The notes: generated by a model from the sequence alone, not told the origin. A DNA stretch of 57,623 nucleotides from Sandaracinus sp. (GCA_020633125.1 JACKEH010000023.1:1-57623), one strand, 5' to 3'. Counted from the first letter of the stretch, positions 16,314-26,310 are shown. Numbers and translations are program-made.

Positions 16314-18797
16314 TCAGTGCTTCTTCTTTCGAGCGCCCTTCTTCTTCTGCTTCGGCTTCTCGAAGGGAGACGCGTGGTTGATGGCGCCGCCCTTCTTACC
16401 CGACGAGGCCTTGCGGGCCCCACGTCCGCTGGTCTCCCGCTCCGCCTCGTCGCCGGCCCGGCGTGCGGCGCGTCGGTCGCGACGTCGCTCACCCGGCGGC
16501 GGGGCTTCGGCGCGCTCGCGTCGCGCGTGCTCACGGCGCTCCCCGCGTCCACGGCCGCTGTCTCCGCGACCCCGATCGTCGCTCCGGGGGCGGCGCGGCG
16601 GTTCGAAGCCGCCTTCGCGACGCGGGTCGGCCAAGAGCGACTCGTCGGTCGGCACACCCACGATCTCGCGACGCGGAATGCGCACGTCTTCGATCGTCAC
16701 CTCGAAGCGCTGTCCGAGCGCGAGCATCCGTCCGGTGCGGAGCCCGATCAGGCGAATTCCGAGCTCGTCGAGCTCGTAGTAGTCGCCGAGTCGCTCGAGC
16801 GGCACGAGCACGTCGACGAAGGGCTCGTCGAGCGCGACCCAGAAACCGTTCGCGTCGACGCTCGAGATGCTGCCCTCGAAGGTCTCGCCCACGCGGTCAC
16901 GCATCAGGATGGCGCGGTAGAGCGAGACGACGTCGCGCTCGACCTGCATCGCGCGCCGCTCGAGGCGGCTCGCTTCGACCGAGGCGCGTCGCATGCGCGG
17001 GAGCAACGCGGCTCCGTCGACCGGCTCGTTGCGGACGATGCTGCGCACCACGCGGTGCACGACGAGGTCCGGGTAGCGACGAATCGGCGAGGTGAAGTGC
17101 AGGTAGTCCTTCGCCGCCAGACCGAAGTGGCCGACGTCGCCGTTCACGTCGTAGGCCGCCTGCTGCATCGCGCGAAGCAGGAGGTAACGAAGCACGGGCG
17201 CTTCGTCGGAGTCTTCGATCTCGCGCAAGAACGCGCTGAGCTTCTGCGGGTCACGCGCGGCCTCGACGTCCATCGAATGACCGAGGGCGGTCGCGACCTT
17301 CGCGAACGACGAGACCTTCTTCTCGTCCGGCTTGCCGTGGATTCGGTAGATCGCGGGCACGTTGAGCCGCTTGAGCTCGCCGGCGACCACCTCGTTCGCG
17401 AGGAGCATCAGCTCCTCGATCATGCGGTAGGCCTCGCGAATGCCGGGATCCTTGCGGCTGCGCACGCAGTCGACGGGCTCCACGTTCGCTTCGTCGAGCT
17501 TCACCTTCGCTTCGGGGAGATCGAAGTCGAGCGCGCCGCGACGAAGGCGCTCGTGGCGCAGCTTCTTCGCGAGGTCGGCGAGCACGTGAAGCATCGGCAG
17601 ACGCTTCTCGGCGGCGGGCTGGCGAGCGCCCTCTTCGGTGAGACCGAGCGCGCGTGCGACGCCGTCGTACGTGAGGTGTCCGCCGCTCTTCATCACGCCT
17701 TCGAAGAGGCGGTGGCTCGCGACCGCGCCGTTCTTGCGGAGCTGAATCTCGACGCCGAGGCAGAGGCGGTCCTTGTTCGGGACGAGCGACGCCAGGTTGG
17801 TCGAGAGCTCCGGAGGGAGCATCGGGATCGCGCGGTCCGGTAGGTAGATCGAGCAGCCTCGCGCGAGCGCGGTGCGGTCGAGCGCGGTGCCAGGGCGGAC
17901 GTAGTGCGCGACGTCGGCGATGGCGACGACGACGCGGTAGCCACCCTTGTTCTTCTCCACGAAGACGGCATCGTCGTGGTCGCGGGCGTCGGGCGGGTCG
18001 ATGGTGACGAGGTCGAGCTCGCGAAGGTCCTCGCGGCCTTGCTTGTCGACGTTCGCGACGCGGTCGCCGAACGCACGCGCCTCGGCGAGCGTCTCTTCGT
18101 CGAAGTCCTCGACCACGCCTTCGCGAATCTTGATCTTCGCGACCTCGACGCGGGTCAGGCCCTGCACGCCGAGCACCTCGACGACCTTCGCCGACGCGAG
18201 CTCGTCGCTGCCCTGCGGGAAACGCACGAGCTCGGCGATGACGGCGACCTGGTTGCGCTTCTCCTTGGGCGGCTTGCCGAGCAGGAGGATGGGACCTCGC
18301 AGGCGCGGATCGTCGGGCTGGATGACCAGCGTCTTGCCGTGTTGCTCGAGGGTGCCGGTGAAGCGCGGGTTGCGGCGCGCGAGCACGGTGAGGACGGTGC
18401 CCTCGCGACCCTTCGCGGAAGGGCGTGCCGCCACCTCGACGCGGTCGCCGTGCAGCGCCGGGCCGACCGAGTCGGGCGGGACGAAGACGTCCGGGCCGCC
18501 GTCTTCGGCACCGACGAAGCCGAAGCCACGCGGGGTCATGTGCAAGACGCCGCTGACCACGCCGGCCACGGCGGGTGCGAGCGTCGAGACCGCCGGCGCT
18601 TGTCGGCGTGCGCGGAAGCGGTTGCCCGGCATCTCGCCGATCAGGCCGAGGGTGACGAGCTCGTCGAGGGCGTCGAGGGCGGCGTCACGCGCGCCCTTCG
18701 GCAACTCGAGGCGTTGGCAGATTTCTCCGACGTGAAGGGCACGCGGAGCGGCGTCGCGGAGGACACCGAGGAGGGATTCACGATCGATGGATGTCAT
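16314..18797 (-). CDS. rnr: Ribonuclease R
   Basis: 827 aa from ATG 18797 (MTSIDRESLLGVL); the frame continues far upstream but only as a GC-frame shadow of the divergent oxidoreductase. Order: N-terminal winged-helix-like domain (residues 1-65), two cold-shock OB domains (GFGFVGAEDGGPDVFVPP; GTVLTVLARRNPRFTGTLE), RNB nuclease with DARDHDDAVFVEKN and SPIRRYPDLVVHRVV, an S1 domain (GETFEGSISSVDANGFWVAL) and a highly basic Arg/Lys tail (PKQKKKGARKKKH). The four metal-binding Asp positions of the RNB site are covered by the DARDHDD motif and its surroundings. It degrades structured RNA 3' to 5'. Its own transcript carries repeat copy A directly after the stop. Confidence 0.96.
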   Translation of the reverse strand: MTSIDRESLLGVLRDAAPRALHVGEICQRLELPKGARDAALDALDELVTLGLIGEMPGNRFRARRQAPAVSTLAPAVAGVVSGVLHMTPRGFGFVGAEDGGPDVFVPPDSVGPALHGDRVEVAARPSAKGREGTVLTVLARRNPRFTGTLEQHGKTLVIQPDDPRLRGPILLLGKPPKEKRNQVAVIAELVRFPQGSDELASAKVVEVLGVQGLTRVEVAKIKIREGVVEDFDEETLAEARAFGDRVANVDKQGREDLRELDLVTIDPPDARDHDDAVFVEKNKGGYRVVVAIADVAHYVRPGTALDRTALARGCSIYLPDRAIPMLPPELSTNLASLVPNKDRLCLGVEIQLRKNGAVASHRLFEGVMKSGGHLTYDGVARALGLTEEGARQPAAEKRLPMLHVLADLAKKLRHERLRRGALDFDLPEAKVKLDEANVEPVDCVRSRKDPGIREAYRMIEELMLLANEVVAGELKRLNVPAIYRIHGKPDEKKVSSFAKVATALGHSMDVEAARDPQKLSAFLREIEDSDEAPVLRYLLLRAMQQAAYDVNGDVGHFGLAAKDYLHFTSPIRRYPDLVVHRVVRSIVRNEPVDGAALLPRMRRASVEASRLERRAMQVERDVVSLYRAILMRDRVGETFEGSISSVDANGFWVALDEPFVDVLVPLERLGDYYELDELGIRLIGLRTGRMLALGQRFEVTIEDVRIPRREIVGVPTDESLLADPRREGGFEPPRRPRSDDRGRGDSGRGRGERREHARRERAEAPPPGERRRDRRAARRAGDEAERETSGRGARKASSGKKGGAINHASPFEKPKQKKKGARKKKH

Positions 18798-19049
18798 GGA
18801 GTGGGCGCGAGCGCGCCAGAGGTAATGGGCCGAAGACCGGCGTGAGAAGAGGTCGTGCTTGCGACCGAGGATGACGCGTCTCGCGGGGTCGACGAAAGTG
18901 GGTCGACGCTTCGGGGCGCGTGGCTTGGGCAGAGGAGTAGGACGTCGGCGGCTTCCGCGCAAGGGGCCGAGGACGACAACGAGACGGCCCGAGGCTCGCT
19001 CGAGTCCCGCCGCTTTCCGTGCTGGTCGCGCGGCCCTAGACCCGCCCGG

Positions 19050-20549
19050 ATGACGGAGCGTGTGGACGTCGCCGTGGTCGGCGCGGGGTTCGGAGGGCTC
19101 GCCTGCGCGCTGGAGCTCGCGGGACGGGGCGCGCGGGTCGCGCTCTTCGAGCAGCTTCGTTATCCCGGCGGCTGCGCCTCGACGTTCACGCGTGGGGGTC
19201 ACCGCTTCGAGAGCGGCGCGACCCTCTTTTCGGGATTCGGCGAAGGCATGCTCTTCGACCGCTGGATTCGCGAGCACCGCCTCGACGTCGAGGTGGAGAT
19301 CCTCGACCCGACGATCGAGCTGCGCGCGCCCGGCCTTCGCCTCGTGACGCCGCCCGATCGCGCACGCTTTCTCGCGCAGCTCACCTCGCTGCCGGGCGCG
19401 CCGGTCGAGCGGCTGCACGCGTTCTTCGACGAGCAGCGTCGCGTGGCCGACGCGCTCTGGTCGCTCTTCGACGATCCCTCGATGCTTCCGCCGCTCGGCC
19501 TTCGCGCGCTCGGACGCCATGTCGGTCGCCTGTCGCACTACCTGCCGCTCGCGCGGCTCGTGGGTCGCACACTGGCGAGCGTGTTGCGGCGGCACGGGCT
19601 CGACGGTTTCGAGCCGCTGCGCATCTGGCTCGACGCGGTCTGCCAGATCACGGTCCAGGCCGGCGTGCGTGAGGTCGAGGCGCCCTTCGCGCTCGGCGCG
19701 ATGGACTACGCCTTTCGCGGCACGGGCCACGTCGTCGGCGGTGTCGGGGAGCTCGCGTGGGCGCTCGCGCGACGCTTCGCGGCGTTGGGCGGTCAGCTTC
19801 GAACCAGCGACGGCGTTCGAACGCTCACCCGCGAAGGGAACGTCTGGCGTGTGGGTGCGCGGCGCGGTGAGGTGCTCGCGGAACGTGTCGTCGCGAACCT
19901 CACGCCCCACGCGCTTCGACGTCTGCTCGGACGAAGCACGACCGCGCTCGACGCGCTCGCCCGCGACGTCGAGCGTGGGTGGGGCGCCGCGATGCACTAC
20001 CTCGTGCTCGACCCGGCGAAGCTTCCCCGCGCCACGGCGTTTCACCTCGAGCTGATCGACGACGCCGACGAAGCCTTCGTGAAGGGCAACCACGTCTTCG
20101 TGTCGGTGAGCGACGCGCGAGAAGACCGCGGGCGTGGCAAGCGCACCGCGACGGTGTCCACCCACGTGCCCATGCGCGAGCTGCGCGCCAACGCGGACCC
20201 CGGCGGCTACGTCGCCGCGATTCAAGCGCGCATGTCGCGCACGATCGAAGCGCGCGCCCCGGAGCTTCACGCGGCGATCGAAACGGACCTCACGGCGAGC
20301 CCGCGCACGTTCGAACGGTTCACCGGACGCGACCACGGCTACGTCGGCGGCATCCCGCGGCGGGCGGGTCTGTCGGCCTACCGACGGCTCCTCCCGCGTG
20401 CCTACCTTCCGGGTCTCTACCTCGTCGGCGACAGTGTCTTTCCCGGCCAGTCGACGCTCGCGACGGCGCTCGGTGGGCTGCGGGTCGCGGAGGTGGTCGC
20501 GCCACGCGCGTTGCCGGCGCTTCCACCCGTGAGCGTGCGCTCCGCCTGA
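19050..20549 (+). CDS. CrtI/CrtISO-like FAD-dependent oxidoreductase
   Basis: 499 aa from ATG 19050 (MTERVDVAVVGAGFGGLACA). The Rossmann dinucleotide motif VGAGFGGLACALELAGRGARVALFEQ and the adjacent YPGGCASTFTRGGHRFESGATLFSG are characteristic of the phytoene desaturase/carotene cis-trans isomerase superfamily. The C-terminal FAD motif is GLYLVGDSVFPGQSTLATALGG. No TM helix is present, so it probably acts at the membrane surface on a hydrophobic polyene or related lipid. Closest in feel to CrtISO and to prolycopene isomerase-like proteins of heterotrophs, where the substrate is often unknown. It is divergent from rnr and has no other carotenoid genes beside it. Confidence 0.88.
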   Translation: MTERVDVAVVGAGFGGLACALELAGRGARVALFEQLRYPGGCASTFTRGGHRFESGATLFSGFGEGMLFDRWIREHRLDVEVEILDPTIELRAPGLRLVTPPDRARFLAQLTSLPGAPVERLHAFFDEQRRVADALWSLFDDPSMLPPLGLRALGRHVGRLSHYLPLARLVGRTLASVLRRHGLDGFEPLRIWLDAVCQITVQAGVREVEAPFALGAMDYAFRGTGHVVGGVGELAWALARRFAALGGQLRTSDGVRTLTREGNVWRVGARRGEVLAERVVANLTPHALRRLLGRSTTALDALARDVERGWGAAMHYLVLDPAKLPRATAFHLELIDDADEAFVKGNHVFVSVSDAREDRGRGKRTATVSTHVPMRELRANADPGGYVAAIQARMSRTIEARAPELHAAIETDLTASPRTFERFTGRDHGYVGGIPRRAGLSAYRRLLPRAYLPGLYLVGDSVFPGQSTLATALGGLRVAEVVAPRALPALPPVSVRSA

Positions 20550-20862
20550 GCGGAGAGGCCCACCGTCCGCGAGCGGCTTTCGTCCCTCGTGCGAACCCGC
20601 AAACGCGCGGGGGCGTGGCCACTTCTGCAAGTCCGTTTGGCCACCGCCGGCAATGCCGCTCGTCAGCTCGGGTGGTAGTCGTTTCTCCGCTGGGCGCGAG
20701 CGAAGCGGCGGAGTCTCTGCAGACGAAGGTCTCGGTGACGCCGCCTCTCGCGGCGAACGCGGCTCTCGGGCCGCGAGCGCGCCGTCGCGCCTTCCGCTCC
20801 GTCCTCGAACCGCCTCGAGGGGGAGCGTTCGTTCCACGTGAGCTTGCTTTTGGGTGATTCAG
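20550..20862. other. Intergenic stretch, no gene seen
   Basis: 313 bases before the exported protein at 20863. A 6-bp stem (CTCCGC/GCGGAG, 20540-20555) overlaps the preceding stop codon but has no T-run. The short open frames are shadows with no domain content. A promoter for the 20863 gene presumably lies here, but I cannot pick a -35/-10 pair with confidence. Confidence 0.4.
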
Positions 20863-22059
20863 ATGAAGAAACGAACGATCTCGGTTCTGCGTTGGTTGTC
20901 GGTCGCGTGTCTGCTCGGCGTCGTCGCACCGGCGGCGGCTCAGCCTGCGGCCGCGCCGATGGGCGTCTCGGCCATGCCCGGCACGCAATCTTCTCGGGTT
21001 TGGGCGTCGACCCTCTACGGGGACCTCGCCTCCTGGGAGCCGAGCGGAGGATGGGTGACGCACGTGCGCGGGGGCGTGCTGGGCGGCGTCGGCGCCATCA
21101 CGTTCGCGCCCGGCGTCAGCTCGACGCATCGCGAGCAAGCGTTCTACGTGCGCGACGGACAGGTGCGCTCGCTCCCGGTGTTCGACGGAGTCGCGTCGAG
21201 CGAGATCACGCTTCCGGGCTGGGGGTCGGCGAGCTTCGCGAACAGCGCGGTCGCGGCGACGACGTACGGCGCGGTGGGCATCGCCGTGGCGGCCCTTTCG
21301 ACCAACGGCTCGATGTGCACCTGGAACGGCTCGATCTTCGGGTTTCCGACCGCGCCGACGTGCGTGAGCGGGGCCGACAAGTCGTCCGCGCTCGTCGGTG
21401 CGACGATGTCGTTCAACGGCGACACCTACGTCTCGTTCTACTACCGCAGCGCGGCGGGGAACCTGATGCGGCGAGAGGAACGGATCGCCTCCGGAGACTT
21501 CCGTTGGCGGACGACGGAGCTGGCGCGGGGCGTCGGTCGCGCGATCGCGGTGACGCCGAAGAGCAGCGCGAGCGAGACCATCGCCTACCTCGCGGCGGGC
21601 CGCGTGCGCGTCGCCGATCTCTCGCCCACCGCGGGGCTCCGCTCCATCGTCTCGATGCCGGCGACCTCGTCCCCCGTCGCGGATCACCGCCTCGGTCTCG
21701 CGGCCGGCTACGGCTGGGGACCCAGCCCCACGTCGTGGGGTTCCACGCAGACGATCTGCACGACTGCGATCACGGCCAGTACCCAAGCTGGCCCCGTGAC
21801 GACGTACGCCTTCACCACCGTGCCCTCGGCGTCGTGTCAGACGCTTCCCCGGCCGACGAGCTCTTCGCGCTGGACCGCCGTCGTGTCGATGCCTTCGGGG
21901 GTCTCGTGGGGAGGCGCGTCGCTGGTGTTGCCGGGGCGATGGTTCGGTCAGTCCGTGAGCACCCTCGGCGTCGGGCTTCGCGCCTTCGGTAGCTGGTGGT
22001 TGCCCTCCGAGCTCGTCGAGGTGAACGACGGCCGGGTGATCCTGCACGGTCGTCCCTGA
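20863..22059 (+). CDS. Exported protein of unknown function (possible beta-propeller-like)
   Basis: 398 aa from ATG 20863 (MKKRTISVLRWLSVACLLG); an in-frame GTG three codons upstream is an alternative. A Sec signal peptide ends near PAAAQ (residues 25-30), so the protein is secreted or periplasmic. The mature part is rich in Ser, Thr, Gly, Val and Trp with short strand-like stretches (REQAFYVRDGQVRSLPVFDG; GDTYVSFYYRSAAGNLMRRE), which look like repeated beta-hairpins as in fucose-binding-lectin or propeller proteins. Cysteines (six or so) are scattered in pairs. No catalytic motif is visible. It ends just before a strong bidirectional terminator. Confidence 0.75.
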   Translation: MKKRTISVLRWLSVACLLGVVAPAAAQPAAAPMGVSAMPGTQSSRVWASTLYGDLASWEPSGGWVTHVRGGVLGGVGAITFAPGVSSTHREQAFYVRDGQVRSLPVFDGVASSEITLPGWGSASFANSAVAATTYGAVGIAVAALSTNGSMCTWNGSIFGFPTAPTCVSGADKSSALVGATMSFNGDTYVSFYYRSAAGNLMRREERIASGDFRWRTTELARGVGRAIAVTPKSSASETIAYLAAGRVRVADLSPTAGLRSIVSMPATSSPVADHRLGLAAGYGWGPSPTSWGSTQTICTTAITASTQAGPVTTYAFTTVPSASCQTLPRPTSSSRWTAVVSMPSGVSWGGASLVLPGRWFGQSVSTLGVGLRAFGSWWLPSELVEVNDGRVILHGRP

Positions 22060-22070
22060 GCGAGCGCCTT

Positions 22071-22117
22071 CGAAAGAAGAGAGCCCGCCGTCGCATCGGC
22101 CGGGCTCTTTTCTTTCG
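22071..22117. terminator. Bidirectional intrinsic terminator
   Basis: CGAAAGAAGAGAGCCCG pairs with CGGGCTCTTTTCTTTCG (one mismatch in 17) around a 13-base loop. It lies between convergent genes ending at 22059 (+) and 22125 (-). The A-rich and T-rich flanks allow termination from both sides. Confidence 0.82.
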
Positions 22118-22124
22118 ACACCCG

Positions 22125-23417
22125 TCAGCTCTCGCGGGGCGGGTAGACCTCGCACTCTTCGACGCCGTGGCCTTCGACGTCGAGCACGCGAAAGCGCACC
22201 CCACGCCACTCGACCACGTCCCCGACGAGCGGCGGCCGCTCGAGCAACGCGAGCACCAAGCCGCTGACGGTGTCGACGTCCTCGTGCTCGAAGTCTTCGA
22301 GGCCGAGCTCTTCGCCGACCTCGTCGACCCGCGCTTGGCCCGATGCGCGCAGCCGGCCTTCGACACGCCGAAGCGGCGCGTGGCTCTCGGGGCGATCGGC
22401 GATTTCGCCGACGACCTCCTCGAAGAGGTCCTCGATCGTCACGATGCCCGCCGTGCCGCCGTGCTCGTCCATCACCACCACGAGCTGCGTCTTCTCGGCC
22501 CGCATCTTCTGCAACACCACGTCGAGCCGCGTGCTCTCGGGCACGAAGGGCACGGCACGCACGTGCTCGTCGGTCAGCGCGTCGTTCGACGCGAGCACGT
22601 CCAACAAATCTCGGATGTGCACGAAGCCGATGAGGTCGTCGAGGTCGCGCTCGTAGACCGGGTAGCGCGTGTGGTGGCTGTCGATCAGCACCGTTCGAAG
22701 CTCGTCACGGGTGCTGCCACGCCGCACGCCGGTGACCTTCACGCGCGGGGTCATCACCTCGGCCGCCGTCAGCTCCCCGAACGCGAGCAGCTCGTCGAAG
22801 ACTCGCCCCGGCATCTCGGCGAGCCGGCCGCCTTCGACGCTCTCGTCCACGATGAACGCGAGGTCCTCGGCGGTGGGGGCGTCGCCATGACCTTCGCTCG
22901 CGTGCACGCCGACCAGGCGCAAGAGCCCGCGGCCGATGCCGTTGAGCACGATCACGAGCGGCAGCATCAGCCGCAACATCCAGCGCATCGGCGCCCCGAT
23001 CGCGAGCACCGTCTTCTCGGGCTTCTGCAGCGCGAGCGTCTTGGGAATCATCTCCCCGAGCACGATGTGCACGTACGTCAGCGCCGCGATGGCGAGCACG
23101 CTGGCGAGCGCGTGCACGCTCACGAGCTCGGCGATCGAGGTCGCTTCGAGCTTCTCGATCAGCCAGAGCGCGAGCTGATGCTCGCCGTACATGCCGAGGC
23201 CCAGGCTCGCGAAGGTGATGCCGAGCTGCGCCGTGGCGATGTAGCGGTCGGTCTCGCGAGGGCTCGAGAGGATCGCGACGACCGCACGTGCGCGACCGTT
23301 CCCCTTCTTGGCGAGGTTCTCCAGCGCGGGCTTCGAGGCGCCGATCAGCGCGAACTCGGCGGCGACGAAGAGGCCGTTGAGCGCGACGAGCACGAGCACG
23401 ACGAGGGTCGGAATCAT
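22125..23417 (-). CDS. CNNM/CorC-family transporter-like protein (hemolysin-related), second gene
   Basis: 430 aa from ATG 23417, whose ATGA overlaps the stop of the paralogous gene upstream. Residues 1-190 form the DUF21/CNNM membrane domain (MIPTLVVLVLVALNGLFVAAEFAL; SLGLGMYGEHQLALWL; HIVLGEMIPKTLALQ). Two CBS domains follow (VMTPRVKVTGVRRGSTRDELR; RAEKTQLVVVMDEHGGTAGIVTIEDLFEE), and the C-terminus is a CorC_HlyC domain (VDTVSGLVLALLERPPLVGDVVE). Such proteins are implicated in Mg2+/Na+ export or resistance to divalent cations. The tandem arrangement of two related subunits is common and suggests a heteromer. Confidence 0.93.
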   Translation of the reverse strand: MIPTLVVLVLVALNGLFVAAEFALIGASKPALENLAKKGNGRARAVVAILSSPRETDRYIATAQLGITFASLGLGMYGEHQLALWLIEKLEATSIAELVSVHALASVLAIAALTYVHIVLGEMIPKTLALQKPEKTVLAIGAPMRWMLRLMLPLVIVLNGIGRGLLRLVGVHASEGHGDAPTAEDLAFIVDESVEGGRLAEMPGRVFDELLAFGELTAAEVMTPRVKVTGVRRGSTRDELRTVLIDSHHTRYPVYERDLDDLIGFVHIRDLLDVLASNDALTDEHVRAVPFVPESTRLDVVLQKMRAEKTQLVVVMDEHGGTAGIVTIEDLFEEVVGEIADRPESHAPLRRVEGRLRASGQARVDEVGEELGLEDFEHEDVDTVSGLVLALLERPPLVGDVVEWRGVRFRVLDVEGHGVEECEVYPPRES

Positions 23418-24712
23418 CGTTCGCCCTCCACGCGGCGAACCGCGAGCCAGCGAATCGCGGTCGGCCCCATGTCGAGCACCTTCACGCGCACGCCGTCGAT
23501 CACGTGCTCTTCCCCTGCTTCGGGGAGACGCCCGAGCGTCTCGACCACGTGGCCACCGACGGTGGTCGTCGCACCGGTCCAACGCACACCGAGCCACGGC
23601 TCCGCGTCGAGCAAGGTCATCGTGCCCGGCAGCCGCACGCTGCCGTCCGCGAGCGTCTCCGGTCCGGGGTCCGGCTCCTTCAGCTCGTCGGCGAGGTCGC
23701 CGAGCAGCTCGGCCAAGACGTCTTCGACGCTGATGAGGCCCTGCACGCCGCCGTACTCGTCGACGACGATCGCGAGCGACGCGCGGCGCTCCTGCAGGTA
23801 ATGCACGAGCCGGTCGGCGGTCATCGTCTCGGGCACGAAAGGCAGCGGACGCACGAGCGACTCGAGCGGCGGAAGCTCGCCTTCGCTGACGAAGAGGTGC
23901 ACGAGGTCTTTGCTGCTCACCACACCGAGCACTGCGTCGAGCGAGCCTCGGTACACCGGCAAGCGGCTGTAGGGGCTCGTGCGCAGCCGCTCGACGACCT
24001 CGTCGGTCGGCGTCGACACTTCGATCGCCTCGAGCTCCCGGCGCGGCACCATCAGCTCGTGCACCGTGCGTCGGCTCAGCTGCAGCCCCCGCCGCAGACG
24101 TCGGTGCGCCTCGGGGCTGAGCGCACCCCCGCGCCGCGACTCCGCGAGCAAGAGCTCGATCTCCTCCGGCCCGTGAATGTGTTGGTGGCCGTGTGCCTCG
24201 AGCCCGAAGGGCTTCAGCAACAAGAGCCCGCTCCCGTTGAGGAACGCGATGAAGGGCCGGTAGAGCACCGTCGACAGGCGCGTCGGCGGGTACGTGAAGA
24301 GCGCGACCTCGGTCGGAAAACGGAGCGCGAGGTTCTTCGGCACCAGCTCGCCGAGCACGACCTGCAGGGCCGTGAGCAGCAGGATCACCACCACGGCCGA
24401 GGTCGACACCGCGGCCACCGACTCGAGGCCGAGGTGTGTCTCCAACAGCTCGGCGAGCGCCGGACCGAGCGTCGCTTGGCCGTAGGCGCCGACCAAGAGG
24501 CTCGAGAGCGTGATCCCGATCTGGCAAGCGGCGATGTAGCGGTCGAGCGCCACGGCGTCGTCGAGCACCACGCGAAGGCCGGCGGCGCGAGAGCTGCCGT
24601 CTTTGGCGGCCTGCGCGATCTTCGAGCGAGGCACGGAGACGGACGCGAACTCGGCCGCGACGTAGAGCGCGTTGATCGCCACGAGTGCGGCCAGGACGGT
24701 GAACGCGAGCAC
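23414..24712 (-). CDS. CNNM/CorC-family transporter-like protein (hemolysin-related), first gene
   Basis: 432 aa from GTG 24712 (MLAFTVLAALVAINALYVAAEFA). Same architecture as its neighbour: DUF21 membrane domain (TLSSLLVGAYGQATLGPAL; VLGELVPKNLALRFP), paired CBS domains (LMVPRRELEAIEVSTPTDEVV; VDEYGGVQGLISVEDVLAELL) and a C-terminal CorC_HlyC domain (GHVVETLGRLPEAGEE). It overlaps the second gene by four bases (ATGA), so they should be made in equal amounts. The pair is divergent from the beta-propeller-like gene at 24842 with about 130 bp between, where its promoter should be. An ion-efflux role is inferred from the family. Confidence 0.92.
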   Translation of the reverse strand: MLAFTVLAALVAINALYVAAEFASVSVPRSKIAQAAKDGSSRAAGLRVVLDDAVALDRYIAACQIGITLSSLLVGAYGQATLGPALAELLETHLGLESVAAVSTSAVVVILLLTALQVVLGELVPKNLALRFPTEVALFTYPPTRLSTVLYRPFIAFLNGSGLLLLKPFGLEAHGHQHIHGPEEIELLLAESRRGGALSPEAHRRLRRGLQLSRRTVHELMVPRRELEAIEVSTPTDEVVERLRTSPYSRLPVYRGSLDAVLGVVSSKDLVHLFVSEGELPPLESLVRPLPFVPETMTADRLVHYLQERRASLAIVVDEYGGVQGLISVEDVLAELLGDLADELKEPDPGPETLADGSVRLPGTMTLLDAEPWLGVRWTGATTTVGGHVVETLGRLPEAGEEHVIDGVRVKVLDMGPTAIRWLAVRRVEGER

Positions 24713-24841
24713 GACGAAGCGCGGTGTAGACGATGCGGGGCCATCTCGCGAGCGCTTCCGCGCGAGAAAGGCGCGAACCGGTCGGCGAATCGACCCGAGG
24801 GTCGCTCCCTTCCGCGTGGCACCTCGCTACAATGCGCGCCG

Positions 24842-26095
24842 ATGGGGAGCTCGGACGACCAGGTCGCTCGCGATTGGCGCGAACGAACGTTGGCGTACGT
24901 GCGCGCGGTCAACGACTTCGTCGCGCGTGGCCGGCGCGAAGGATGGGCGAACGTGGGGGAGCCTCCGCGCGATCCCCGCGGCGACGCGTTGGCGGGCGAG
25001 GTCCTTCGACGCGTGCGCGAGGCGAACGCCGTCGGTCGCGCGCACGGGCTGCGTCCGACGCTCCCGCCGGCCCACGAGCCGCTCGTGCGTTTCTTCGACA
25101 AGCGCGCGCGTTGGGTACGCGAGCTCGTCTGGGTCGACGACGAGCGTGTGCTCGCCACCGTCGGCACGACGGCCGAAGGGCCCGAGGTCCACCGGATTCA
25201 CCGCTCGGGCGAGGTCGCGTGGATGCCTCCGCTCGTCGCGGTCGGCGCCGATCCCACCGGCAGTTTTCTCGCGTTCGCCAGCGCGTACGACGTCGAGTTG
25301 CGGCCGTTGGCTTCCGCCCTCGACGCGGAAGCGGGGGCCCTGCCGACCTTCGAGCTACCCCCGGCGAGCGCCACGGACGGCCCCTTCGCGCATCGCGTGA
25401 TTCCGACGCCCGACGGCACACAGGTCGTGGTCGTGCGCGACGACGGCGTCTTTCTCTGTTCGGCGGGGCCGCCTCGCCGGCTCTTCCCGGACGACGCGCC
25501 GACCGCCGCGCTCGTGGCGGTTCACGCGGCGCTCTCCCCCGACGGGCGCTTCGTCGCGCTCGGGGCCCGCGACGCCCAACACGAGCTCGTCGAGCTGGCG
25601 TCGGGTGAGCCGGTCGCGCGGTTCGGGCCGCTGCACGCCCGCCACGCACACCACGCGGGTTTCTCGCCGGACGGACTCTTCGCCTTCTTCAACGCCTGTC
25701 AGCACTACGACGGGGTCTCGGTGGTGGCGCCGCTCGACACGTTGATCGGGCTCGAGCTTCCCCCCTTCGAGGACGACCCACGGTTCGTGATTCTCGACGC
25801 CGGCTGCCGGGTCTACGCCTCGGCTTTCTGCGACGAACGCTTCGTCCTCGGCGACGCGTACGGGTACCTGCGCCAGCGTGGGGTGGACGGAAGCGACGGA
25901 TGGGAGCTCTTTTGCGGCTCGTCGATCGGGGCGATCGCGTTCTCGCCCGACGGCTCGCGGCTCGCGGTGGGGACCGCTGCCGGTGCGGTGCACTTCTTCG
26001 AGCGGGGCGATCCACACCCGTTTCAGATCGGCGACGGGCCCTTCGCGGAGTCGTTGCGGGTGTACTTCTGGCGTGACGAAATCCTCCGCTGGTGA
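24842..26095 (+). CDS. WD40/beta-propeller-like cytosolic protein
   Basis: 417 aa from ATG 24842 (MGSSDDQVARDWRERT). Residues 1-80 form a basic helical region (RTLAYVRAVNDFVARGRREGW). From about residue 90 the protein shows recurring SPDG-type blade turns (ALSPDGRFVALGARDA; GFSPDGLFAFFNA; AFSPDGSRLAVGTAAGAVHFF), the signature of WD40/YVTN propellers. There is no signal peptide. The final segment (YFWRDEILRW) has Trp and Arg at the end, unusual but not diagnostic. Such domains serve as interaction platforms. There is no clear partner nearby. The fold is reasonably supported; the function is unknown. Confidence 0.72.
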   Translation: MGSSDDQVARDWRERTLAYVRAVNDFVARGRREGWANVGEPPRDPRGDALAGEVLRRVREANAVGRAHGLRPTLPPAHEPLVRFFDKRARWVRELVWVDDERVLATVGTTAEGPEVHRIHRSGEVAWMPPLVAVGADPTGSFLAFASAYDVELRPLASALDAEAGALPTFELPPASATDGPFAHRVIPTPDGTQVVVVRDDGVFLCSAGPPRRLFPDDAPTAALVAVHAALSPDGRFVALGARDAQHELVELASGEPVARFGPLHARHAHHAGFSPDGLFAFFNACQHYDGVSVVAPLDTLIGLELPPFEDDPRFVILDAGCRVYASAFCDERFVLGDAYGYLRQRGVDGSDGWELFCGSSIGAIAFSPDGSRLAVGTAAGAVHFFERGDPHPFQIGDGPFAESLRVYFWRDEILRW

Positions 26096-26310
26096 GCCGT
26101 TCCGGGCCGCCACCGACAGGGAGCGAGCCCGAGGGCATGGGAGGTCGCGTTCGCGAGGCCGACCCCCGCCGTTTGCGGGCGCCGCGATCGCCGTGAAACA
26201 TGTTCCGGCGGGGCGTTGTCGTGCGTACGCCCCACGTGGTAATACCAGTCGCCGCGCGGATGTCGGGCCCAGGGGTCCGGGCGATGGCGCCGCGCGCGGG
26301 AGTCTCGGGG

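Noticed and set aside
18798..20837. Upstream extension of the RNase R frame to 20837
   Set aside because: The extension is antisense to the FAD oxidoreductase and looks non-protein-like; the ATG at 18797 gives the standard RNase R N-terminus.
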